Below, piece by piece: positions 1-6,501 of a stretch of 12,703 nt of DNA. The DNA is from Gammaproteobacteria bacterium. GTDB lineage: Bacteria > Pseudomonadota > Gammaproteobacteria > Pseudomonadales > Pseudohongiellaceae. Under the pieces are notes generated by a model that saw only the letters and a list, made by a program, of their open reading frames with translations, did not search any database and was not told the DNA's origin. The stretch is taken from assembly GCA_016762975.1 (NCBI GenBank), contig JAESUV010000024.1, positions 1 to 12,703 on the forward strand. The letters run 5' to 3'. The translations under genes were made by a program, and so were the position numbers. Numbering within the stretch: position 1 is the first letter of the stretch; each line of letters starts with the position of its first letter.

Positions 1-3000
1 AAGGATGGTAAATACCGATATTTGGATAGCAATGCCACTCCTCGGTTCGACTCATCAGGCACGATGATAGGGTTCAGTGGAATTAATAGAGATGTAACAT
101 TCAAGACTCTGTTGGCTGAATCTACTTCTAATCTTCTTGCTGCAGATTTGGGAAGCGCGCAGATTAATGATGCACTGTGCAAATTTGCTGAGTACTTTAA
201 TGTCGATCGCTTCGAATTGTGGTGGAGAAGCGAGTCTGGAGTGACAACCACGCGGACCTACGCTTGGACAAGAACAGGCATAGGGCCGGCCCCTTCCACC
301 TATAAGCTGTCAGAAATTCCCTTAGTGGCGGCTCAAATAACTGACAATAAGATTATTCATGTAGCCGACACTCACGCGCTACCTCCGGACGCCATCAGCG
401 AGGCGTCGATGGCAGGTTCGACCGGTAGTCGGGCATTTGCACTGTTTCCATTGAGAGTCAGCGAAGGTCAAGAACGAATTGGTTCCGGCAGAGTTGTGCT
501 GTACGAATCGGTTCGAAACTGGACTGAAGAGGAGATCAATGAGTTGCAACTGGCATTTAACGTGATAGCCACAGCTGAAGTACGAATGCGAACCAGGACC
601 GAACTTCAGGATAGCGAACGGTTTCACGCTCTCGTTGCCGATGTCTCCACCGACCTCCTTAAAAGTTCGGTCGATGATTCATCGCTTACGCTAGCGTTGC
701 ACAGATTCGCATTGCACTTCAATGTCGACAGTCTTGGTTGCTGGTGGTTCGATGAAACTCGCGAATCAGTTCAGAGAAGTTGTAGCTGGTTTCAGGAAGG
801 GTCCAATCCTGGGCCTTCCGTCTTTACGCTGGATAATCTGCCGCATTATGAGGCTCTAGTGTTGGCTGGGGAGGTGGTGCGCGTCTCGGATACTAACGCT
901 CTTCATCCAGAGTCTAGCATCGAGAGAGCATTGTACGAATCGATGGCTGTGACTGCATCAGTGTTTGTCCCACTGAAGCTGGGTGTTGGCTTGGATTACG
1001 TTGGCTGTGGTGTCGCTCTGAAGTACGGTGAGACAAGAGACTGGACCGACATGGAGATCGAGGACCTGCAATTCGCATTTAATGTTATCGCAATCGCTGA
1101 GGCACGAATGCAAACCGAGCGCGAGCTTCAAGATCGTGAACGATTTCAAAAATTTCTTGCTGAAATTTCTACACAACTTCTTGAAACACACCAAAATGAA
1201 ATAGGCGAAAAGATAGACAGTGCATTGAATCAAATTGGCCAACACTATGGCCTAGACAGGACCAGCCTTTGGTATTTTGAAGACAATAAACGCTTGGTGC
1301 GGTGTGTTCATCAATGGTCACTCCTAGGCGGGGAAATACCGAATGGAGATGCAGTTGTATTGGACACAATTCCTTGGGCAGGAGTAAAAATACTTTCTGG
1401 CCAAGATATTCAGCTAAATACTATCGAAGACGTTCCCTTGGAGCATGAAGGTGACAGGGCTTTCTTTGAAGCACAGGGCATTAAATCGGAACTCGCTTTG
1501 CCGCTGGTGATTGATGATCAGCAAGTGGGTTTCGGTGCATTCGTTACTCTGCAGCAGACGCGTTCATGGTCGGAAAAAACCAAGAGCGAGCTCCGGCTAC
1601 TGGTAGAGGTGCTCATGAACGCTTTCTCCAGAGCCAAGGCGAATCAGACTAGCCAACAGCGAGAACGAGATCTAGCTCGTTCCGAGGCATTGGCGCACGT
1701 GGGTAGCTATTCATTCTTTCCAAGCAGCGGCCTGAATGATTGGCCACCCTTTGGAAAGGCATATTTTTCTGAAGAAATGCAGCAATTATTTGACTGTACA
1801 AGTGAAGAAGCCTCGTTTGATGTGTTTATTTCTAGGATTCACAAGGACGACAATGCGCGCGTGCAAGAATCCATGCGAGAACTACTGAAGCAGGGCTCAG
1901 TACTTCAACATGAATACCGCTTGGTCGGGAGGGACGGTGAAATTATCCATGTTGAAGACCGTAGTGAGGTGGACAGAAGCCATGACGCGCCAGGGGTAAC
2001 AAAGGTTTTTGGTTCTCTGAAGGATGTTTCTGAGCGCGTTGTGCGTGAGAATGAACTCAAGGGTGCTCTGGCCCAAATAGAAAAACTGAAAGAAGACCTC
2101 GAAGAAGAAAACCTAGAACTTCGTGATGAGATTAGGTCAGTCCATGGTTTCGATAAGATCATAGGCAACAGCAGGTCGCTACGGCATTGTCTGGACTTAG
2201 TTAAAAAGGTAGCGCCTACCGACGTAACAGTGATGTTGTTAGGTGAAACCGGGTCGGGTAAGGAGTTAATTGCGCACGCAGTTCACGATCAGAGTTCTCG
2301 CAAAGACAAACGTATGGTCAGTGTTAATTGTGCTGCCCTTCCAGGATCGCTGATTGAGAGTGAACTCTTTGGTCATGAAAAAGGGGCGTTTACCGGCGCT
2401 GGATCGGTTCGGAAAGGCCGCTTCGAACTCGCCGACGGTGGCACGCTCTTTCTCGATGAGATTGGCGAATTGCCTCTGTCGCTGCAGAGTAAGCTGTTAC
2501 GTGTAATTCAGGAGGGAGAGTTCGAGCGCTTGGGTGGTAGCAAAACGCTGCAAGTCGATGTCAGGCTAATAGCAGCAACCAATCGTCAGCTTAAAAAAGT
2601 CGTGGATCAGGGGGGATTTCGTGCAGATCTGTATTATCGAATAAGTAATTTCCCTATCGAGGTGCCCTCCCTGAACGAGCGGAAAGATGATATCCCATTG
2701 CTGGCAGAACACTTTGTTCGAAAATTCGCTCCCGAGCTGGGGAAAAATATCAAGGCCATCTCAAGTGGAATGTTGCGCTATCTTACTGAAAGATCTTGGC
2801 CTGGGAATGTGCGGGAGCTGGAAGGGTTCATTCAGCATGCACTAATCACTAGTGAAGGTGATATTTTGACTGTCAGCCTTCAGAAGGAAGAAACTACTCA
2901 GTCACTCTTTGAGCAGGGTGATTCAAGTGGTGCAGAGGGAAAAACGCTTTCGAGCGTTGAACATAAACATATAATCAATGTGCTGAATCAAACCGCCTGG

Positions 3001-3117
3001 CTGATTTCCGGCGAAAAAGGCGCTGCCAAAATCCTCGGAGTTCCACCTAGTACACTTCGCTCTAGAATGAAGAAACTAGGAATAGAGAATCCTGATAAAA
3101 GTGCCGTGATAGCGTAG
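1..3117 (+). CDS. Sigma-54 dependent transcriptional activator with PAS and triple GAF sensor (5' end outside window)
   Basis: The frame is open from base 1 and the first codons (KDGKYRYLD) read as the end of a PAS/PAC domain, so the gene starts before the window and the TTG at 22 is not its start. In order: PAS end (about 1-100), three tandem GAF domains (about 109-600, 619-1135, 1142-1650), a second PAS domain (about 1660-2040), a coiled-coil linker (2041-2139), the AAA+ sigma-54 interaction domain, and a C-terminal Fis-type helix-turn-helix (about 2955-3110). Walker A GETGSGKE starts at 2242, the sigma-54 contacting loop GAFTGA is intact at 2383-2400, and Walker B (LFLDEIGELP) lies near 2450. 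Such proteins use ATP to remodel sigma-54 RNA polymerase after binding upstream sites. There is no receiver domain in the visible part, so control is probably by ligand or cofactor binding to PAS/GAF, as in FhlA- or NorR-type activators; the signal is unknown. GAF1 and GAF2 are notably alike. Confidence 0.93.
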   Translation, partial: KDGKYRYLDSNATPRFDSSGTMIGFSGINRDVTFKTLLAESTSNLLAADLGSAQINDALCKFAEYFNVDRFELWWRSESGVTTTRTYAWTRTGIGPAPSTYKLSEIPLVAAQITDNKIIHVADTHALPPDAISEASMAGSTGSRAFALFPLRVSEGQERIGSGRVVLYESVRNWTEEEINELQLAFNVIATAEVRMRTRTELQDSERFHALVADVSTDLLKSSVDDSSLTLALHRFALHFNVDSLGCWWFDETRESVQRSCSWFQEGSNPGPSVFTLDNLPHYEALVLAGEVVRVSDTNALHPESSIERALYESMAVTASVFVPLKLGVGLDYVGCGVALKYGETRDWTDMEIEDLQFAFNVIAIAEARMQTERELQDRERFQKFLAEISTQLLETHQNEIGEKIDSALNQIGQHYGLDRTSLWYFEDNKRLVRCVHQWSLLGGEIPNGDAVVLDTIPWAGVKILSGQDIQLNTIEDVPLEHEGDRAFFEAQGIKSELALPLVIDDQQVGFGAFVTLQQTRSWSEKTKSELRLLVEVLMNAFSRAKANQTSQQRERDLARSEALAHVGSYSFFPSSGLNDWPPFGKAYFSEEMQQLFDCTSEEASFDVFISRIHKDDNARVQESMRELLKQGSVLQHEYRLVGRDGEIIHVEDRSEVDRSHDAPGVTKVFGSLKDVSERVVRENELKGALAQIEKLKEDLEEENLELRDEIRSVHGFDKIIGNSRSLRHCLDLVKKVAPTDVTVMLLGETGSGKELIAHAVHDQSSRKDKRMVSVNCAALPGSLIESELFGHEKGAFTGAGSVRKGRFELADGGTLFLDEIGELPLSLQSKLLRVIQEGEFERLGGSKTLQVDVRLIAATNRQLKKVVDQGGFRADLYYRISNFPIEVPSLNERKDDIPLLAEHFVRKFAPELGKNIKAISSGMLRYLTERSWPGNVRELEGFIQHALITSEGDILTVSLQKEETTQSLFEQGDSSGAEGKTLSSVEHKHIINVLNQTAWLISGEKGAAKILGVPPSTLRSRMKKLGIENPDKSAVIA

Positions 3118-3162
3118 CTGCCCACCGTTTAATGCACGTTGACTACTTTACTGTGTACTAGA

Positions 3163-3199
3163 TGCAATGTATGTGCGACGCTTCCGGGGATACATTGCA
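3163..3199. promoter_or_regulatory. Perfect 10-bp inverted repeat in the leader of the TerB-like gene
   Basis: TGCAATGTAT at 3163-3172 is the exact reverse complement of ATACATTGCA at 3190-3199, separated by 17 bases. It lies between the regulator stop and the TerB-like start at 3227. No T-run follows, so it does not look like a terminator; it could be an operator or an mRNA hairpin. The 11-mer TACATTGCAAT also occurs at 4883-4893. The function is inferred only from position and symmetry. Confidence 0.5.
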
Positions 3200-3226
3200 A
3201 TTACAGAATTTATGGGAAAGAAAAAT

Positions 3227-3673
3227 ATGAGTCATGAAGAAGAAGTTGCTTACGCAATCGCATCCTGGCAGCGATTCGATTCGCAGGTAACTGATGACCT
3301 AGCGCGTGCCGTGATTAGCGCTTTCATTTTGGTGGCAGTAGCTGACGGTGATCTCGCACAATCAGAAATCGATAAATTTATTCTGATGATGGGGGCGCAA
3401 GAAGATTTAGTCGCTCCCATAGGCATTGATCGAATCAGGCTACTGTTTCGCGACATAGGCTCTGCAATCATGAGCGACCCAATTGCTGGACGAGAGCATG
3501 CCCTTGAGCTTATCGCGGCAGTAAAAAGTAACGCGAGTTACTGCGAATTAGTACGCTCCGCTGCAGAGATCGCTGTTATTGCAGATAATCGCGAGTTAGC
3601 GTCTGAACAGGCAGTCATGGGAGTAATTTGTAGTGCGATGGATATCGAAGTGCGGGATTTAGGGGGGCACTGA
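3227..3673 (+). CDS. TerB-like (tellurite resistance TerB fold) protein
   Basis: A protein of 148 residues beginning MSHEEEVAYA. This start is preferred to the upstream in-frame ATGs at 3167 and 3212 because only it has a purine-rich ribosome site (GGGAAAG, about 6 bases upstream), and 3167 lies inside the dyad. The segment ISAFILVAVADGDLAQSEID is the typical first half of the all-helical TerB fold, with a conserved acidic ADGDL motif, and a related second half follows (LVRSAAEIAVIADN). TerB-fold proteins are cytoplasmic or membrane-associated and probably bind metal; many are stand-alone and of unknown role, so tellurite resistance should not be assumed. It follows the sigma-54 regulator by about 110 bases. 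The last residues (GGH) and the stop codon are read from the end of the inserted RAYT element, so the native C-terminus may have been replaced. Confidence 0.75.
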   Translation: MSHEEEVAYAIASWQRFDSQVTDDLARAVISAFILVAVADGDLAQSEIDKFILMMGAQEDLVAPIGIDRIRLLFRDIGSAIMSDPIAGREHALELIAAVKSNASYCELVRSAAEIAVIADNRELASEQAVMGVICSAMDIEVRDLGGH

Positions 3674-3711
3674 TTACTTAGTAACTTAGCAAAGTTTGGT
3701 GTTTCATTTTC
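3665..3711 (+). repeat. Left terminal sequence of the RAYT element
   Basis: About 47 bases starting GGGCACTGATTACTTAGTAA, containing a small hairpin TTAC-TTA-GTAA. The same sequence occurs inverted at 10556-10611 and 11794-11849, and its outer 27 bases occur again at 11658-11684. It overlaps the last codons and stop of the TerB-like gene. Confidence 0.8.
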
Positions 3712-3732
3712 CCGTGAACTACACTTCTCTGT

Positions 3733-4221
3733 ATGCCAAGGAGAGGCCGACTTCACATACCGGGAGGGTGTTACCACGTCATAGGGCGTGGTTTGGAGCG
3801 GCGGTACATTTTTGAAGACGCTGTAGATAAAAGAGATTTCCTTTCTCGGTTTGGTGACAATCTTCGGCGCAGCGATGCTCAATGCTTGGCTTGGGCAATG
3901 ATGTCCAACCATTATCATTTGCTAATTCGAATAGGTGTATTGCCGCTAGCTAAGCTCATGGCACCGGTGCTGGGGGGTTATGCTGGCAATTATAACCGTC
4001 GCCATTGCCGAAGTGGCTATGTCACACAGAATCGATTTACCTCGATTCTGTGTGATGAGGATAGCTATCTTTTTGAGCTCATTCGTTACATTCATCTTAA
4101 TCCCCTGAGAGCTGAGGTCATCGACAGCTTTGCAGAGTTAGGCAGATATCAATGGACTGGGCATGCTGGGATTCTTGGTAGATTTCGACAAAAGGGCCAC
4201 AAAAGAGCGCAAAAGGTATAG
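3733..4221 (+). CDS. REP-associated tyrosine transposase (RAYT, Y1/HUH family), shortened C-terminus
   Basis: A protein of 162 residues starting MPRRGRLHIPGGCYHVIGRG, the typical RAYT N-terminus (RxGxYHVxxRG). The metal-binding HUH motif is NHYHLL (H60, H62), and the conserved block YLFELIRYIHLNPLRAEV carries the region of the catalytic tyrosine. These enzymes cut and join single-stranded DNA at REP-type hairpins. Relatives continue well past the segment equivalent to YQWTGHAGILG, while this frame ends 13 residues later; the next frame (about 4213-4262) reads DELLLGKVKALVS, reminiscent of the missing C-terminal part, so a frameshift followed by loss of the tail is likely. There is no convincing ribosome site before the ATG. 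It may be inactive. A remnant of a sister copy lies at 11685-11778. Confidence 0.85.
   Translation: MPRRGRLHIPGGCYHVIGRGLERRYIFEDAVDKRDFLSRFGDNLRRSDAQCLAWAMMSNHYHLLIRIGVLPLAKLMAPVLGGYAGNYNRRHCRSGYVTQNRFTSILCDEDSYLFELIRYIHLNPLRAEVIDSFAELGRYQWTGHAGILGRFRQKGHKRAQKV
4022..4055. repeat. 14-bp perfect inverted repeat inside the RAYT gene
   Basis: TCACACAGAATCGA (4022-4035) and its exact complement TCGATTCTGTGTGA (4042-4055) are separated by 6 bases (TTTACC). It sits in the codons for VTQNRFTSILCD. Such a long stem inside a coding region is unlikely by chance; it might be a binding site for the transposase or an mRNA structure, but no role is shown. Confidence 0.6.
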
Positions 4222-4283
4222 ATGAATTGCTCCTAGGTAAAGTCAAAGCTTTAGTTTCATAGCCGGGCGGACTACTCAGCAAA

Positions 4284-4736
4284 TTAGCCGGTTCCTAACG
4301 TTGTCGAAATTCGAACTTCGACATTTAGGTGGGTCACGGCCCTCAATGAGTTCGTGATCAGACAGGCCTGCTCAGACTTCTCAAGCAAACGTCTCGTCTT
4401 TTGCTCGTCAGTTCCCTCTGGCACCTCGATGAGGGCATGCAGAACGAACTCGGTAAATTGAGTGACCTTTTCAACACGGTCGAGTATGCCGTCAACTTCG
4501 CAGCTCAACGATACCCAGTCCAATTTCGACACTCGCGCTATGGCTTTGAACGTAAGTAAAAAACAGTCGGCGACTGCGGCAACCAAAAGTGTTTCAGGCG
4601 ACCAGCGATCACCCGGCCCTCCAAACTCAGCAGGTGGCGCAGATTCAATGCTGTCTAACCCTGAGCTCCCAATATCAACGTGCGTATCATTAGTGGTCGT
4701 CGCCTTTACGGCATAGTGGTGTGGAAGGTTTTGCAC
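4284..4736 (-). CDS. OsmC/Ohr family thiol peroxidase
   Basis: A protein of 150 residues, a normal length for the family. The start is GTG at 4736-4734, supported by AAGGA at 4747-4743 with a 6-base spacer. The two redox cysteines are in place: C58 in the segment VAAVADCFLLTF on the long central helix, and C125 in EQACLITNSL. The family's WSPETLLVAAVADC motif, including the acidic residue E48, is also visible. OsmC-type proteins are cytoplasmic dimers that reduce organic or lipid hydroperoxides through this cysteine pair. Subtype (OsmC, Ohr or YhfA-like) cannot be settled from motifs alone. The gene converges on the RAYT gene, with 62 bases between the stops. It looks intact and is probably transcribed alone. 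Confidence 0.88.
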   Translation of the reverse strand: MQNLPHHYAVKATTTNDTHVDIGSSGLDSIESAPPAEFGGPGDRWSPETLLVAAVADCFLLTFKAIARVSKLDWVSLSCEVDGILDRVEKVTQFTEFVLHALIEVPEGTDEQKTRRLLEKSEQACLITNSLRAVTHLNVEVRISTTLGTG

Positions 4737-5074
4737 TTTCAGTCCTTTTTTGTTCTTGCGCTGAAGCCCAAGCGTTTGGATGGGTGGTTTTCGGTCAAAG
4801 CGAATCTAATTGAGAAGTATGCAGCCAAAAGAGTTGCTAGCGAGGGTAAAAAACCCTTCGCAACCTGATACCAGCTCCATACTACATTGCAATGAGTTCA
4901 GAGTGATTGCTCTAAATACCAAACGGTACGCAGGGAGTCTCCTTAGAGTCTGCTATTAATGCGTAAGTCAAAGTGATGCTCACCAAATGGCCGAGTTTGT
5001 CAGGATTACTACTCAATCAGGTTCTTACTTTACATCCTCAATTGGCGAGTATGTCGATAGAAAACGGTGGTTTT
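4737..5074. other. Intergenic region between the divergent osmC-type and Fic genes
   Basis: No convincing gene was seen. It holds the ribosome site of the OsmC-type gene (4743-4747) and an imperfect hairpin at 4833-4864: GTTG pairs with CAAC and CGAGGGT with ACCCTTCG across an A-rich loop. There is no T-run on either side of the hairpin that would make it a clear terminator. Short open frames here lack ribosome sites and recognisable motifs. Confidence 0.4.
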
Positions 5075-5160
5075 TAGACACTTTCGTATATATATGTATA
5101 AATATTGCAAAAATATATACATGTAGGCGCAAACATATATACTTTTAGTATGTTTCGTAT
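5075..5160 (+). promoter_or_regulatory. Probable promoter and repeated operator of the Fic gene
   Basis: TAGACA (5075-5080), a 16-base spacer and TATAAA (5097-5102) form a plausible sigma-70 promoter. Overlapping it are related A+T-rich boxes: GTATATATATGTATA (5086-5100), TATATACATG (5114-5123, inverted relative to the first) and CATATATAC (5134-5142), followed by TTCGTATACG (5155-5164) echoing TTCGTATATA (5084-5093). Repeated half-sites over a promoter suggest a repressor, possibly the winged helix at the C-terminus of the Fic protein itself; that link is inference. AAGGA at 5195-5199 is the ribosome site. Confidence 0.45.
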
Positions 5161-5210
5161 ACGTTAAAACCCTCAGAATCTACGGGTAAGTAGAAAGGAT
5201 TGCTAGATTT

Positions 5211-6305
5211 ATGGCTTTTGCACCTACAAATTTGCCACTGCCTGAAGAAACAGCGCATGAAACAAGAGCTGTCCTCAAGAAGGCTGCATCTGCCCACCGT
5301 TATCTAGCTGAGCTTAAAGGTGTGTCTGCTTCTATTCCCAACGAAGCGATTCTGATCAATACCCTGACCATGCAGGAGGCAAAAGATTCATCTGAAATTG
5401 AAAACATCATCACTACCCATGATGAGCTGTTCAAGGCTGGGTTAGAAGCAAACGCACTTAATCCAGCAGCGAAAGAAGTTCAGAACTACGCAGTGGCACT
5501 GCAGGCGGCTTTCAGAAGCATACGAGCATCGAGGCTCATTCGATTACAAGATATTCTTGATATACAGCAGACCCTTGAGGGGAACAATGCCGGATTGAGG
5601 CAGCAAGCTGGTACCACACTAAAGAATCAGCAAACTGGTGAAATAGTTTATACGCCTCCTCAGGATCCCGGACAGATTCAATCGCTCATGGCGAACTTGA
5701 CTGAATATATAAACGACAGTGGACTATCAGACAACGACCCATTGGTGAAAATGGCAATCATCCATTTTCAATTCGAAAGCATCCATCCCTTTTACGATGG
5801 CAACGGTCGAACAGGGCGAATTCTGAATATTCTCTACATGATCACACAGGGGTTGTTGGATCTTCCTGTTTTATACTTGAGCCGGCACACTATCAGAAAT
5901 AAAGCGCGCTACTATCAACTTTTACAAGCGGTTAGAGACGAGAATGAATGGGAGCCCTGGCTGATTTTTCTGCTCGAGGGAGTCGAGCAAACAGCGAGAC
6001 AAACCATATTCTTAATCAATCAGATGAAAGGGCTGATAAGCGATTCCAAGCATAGAATGCGCACTGAGCTACCTAAAATATACCGACAAGAACTTCTCAA
6101 TAATATTTTTCGTAACCCCTATACGAAAATAGAATTCGTGATGAAAGATCTCGATGTTACCCGTTTAACAGCAACCAAATATTTGGATCAATTAGCCCAT
6201 AAGGGTTTCTTGGAGAAGCAAAAGGTAGGGCGTACAAACTACTACATCAACTCACCATTGTGTGACTTGTTTGTGCGCAATCCCGATGCCCCGCAAACAG
6301 AATAA
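5211..6305 (+). CDS. Fic family AMP-transferase (class II) with C-terminal winged helix
   Basis: A protein of 364 residues. An N-terminal Fic_N region (about 1-85) carries the inhibitory motif SSEIEN (residues 60-65, fitting S/T-x-x-x-E-G/N), in which E64 would block ATP binding. The catalytic motif HPFYDGNGRTGR is complete at residues 192-203, with H192 as catalytic base. The C-terminal 70 or so residues (KIEFVMKDLDVTRLTATKYL and following) form a winged helix. The N-terminal inhibitory motif makes this class II, like Shewanella SoFic. These enzymes transfer AMP from ATP to hydroxyl side chains of target proteins, and often to themselves. The target here is unknown. The start has AAGGA 11 bases upstream, slightly long. 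No partner antitoxin gene is adjacent, as expected for a self-inhibited class. The stop codon abuts the end of a miniature element. Confidence 0.92.
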   Translation: MAFAPTNLPLPEETAHETRAVLKKAASAHRYLAELKGVSASIPNEAILINTLTMQEAKDSSEIENIITTHDELFKAGLEANALNPAAKEVQNYAVALQAAFRSIRASRLIRLQDILDIQQTLEGNNAGLRQQAGTTLKNQQTGEIVYTPPQDPGQIQSLMANLTEYINDSGLSDNDPLVKMAIIHFQFESIHPFYDGNGRTGRILNILYMITQGLLDLPVLYLSRHTIRNKARYYQLLQAVRDENEWEPWLIFLLEGVEQTARQTIFLINQMKGLISDSKHRMRTELPKIYRQELLNNIFRNPYTKIEFVMKDLDVTRLTATKYLDQLAHKGFLEKQKVGRTNYYINSPLCDLFVRNPDAPQTE

Positions 6306-6476
6306 TTGGGGACACCTAAAAGATAGTAAATTAACGACACGCCCAGCCTTAGCTAGCCTCCACTTTTGGTTGAAAGTTGAGCAGGGCCACAGTCACCAAA
6401 TTAACGCTGGGCTCTCCAAAGCATGTCTTATTTTATTATCTTATAGCTGTCCCCTACTCTATTTTCTGACCCCAAT
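6305..6476. mobile_element. Miniature inverted-repeat element between convergent genes
   Basis: Outer ends ATTGGGG (6305-6311) and CCCCAAT (6470-6476) enclose inner ends GGGGACA (6308-6314) and TGTCCCC (6448-6454); the inner ends extend imperfectly into AAAAGATAGTAAATTA versus the complement of the TATTTTATTATCTTATA side. A further inverted pair GCCCAGC (6341-6347) and GCTGGGC (6406-6412) lies inside. There is no coding capacity. It fills the space between the Fic stop and the TIR-gene stop and could form a bidirectional terminator-like structure. It differs in sequence from the RAYT ends at 3665, but has the same G-rich style (GGGGACA). Confidence 0.65.
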
Positions 6477-6501
6477 AGTTCCGTCTCGTTGTCATGGTCA
6501 T

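Larger units (their letters stand above)
3665..4262 (+). mobile_element. RAYT (IS200-like, REP-associated tyrosine transposase) element, right end not found
   Basis: The left end at 3665-3711 matches, as reverse complement with one gap and two substitutions, the element ends at 10556-10611 and 11794-11849. The transposase gene follows at 3733. No inverted copy of the end is visible after the gene; similarity to a transposase stops by about 4262, before the converging osmC-type gene. The element is probably decayed and immobile. Absence of a target duplication fits the single-strand chemistry of Y1 transposases, but cannot be tested without the other end. Confidence 0.65.

Noticed and set aside
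3167..3226. Upstream in-frame starts of the TerB-like gene (3167 and 3212)
   Set aside because: Neither has a ribosome site, 3167 lies within the left arm of the dyad, and the TerB domain begins after 3227.
4833..4864. Hairpin read as a terminator or riboswitch
   Set aside because: The stem is bulged, no T-run follows on either strand, and no gene ends there.
4680..4868. Rightward frame overlapping the OsmC start
   Set aside because: It is antisense to a well-supported OsmC-type gene and has no domain or ribosome site.
4972..5147. Rightward open frame starting MAEFVRITTQSG upstream of fic
   Set aside because: There is no ribosome site, it runs through the AT-rich promoter region with unlikely protein sequence, and it has no recognisable domain.
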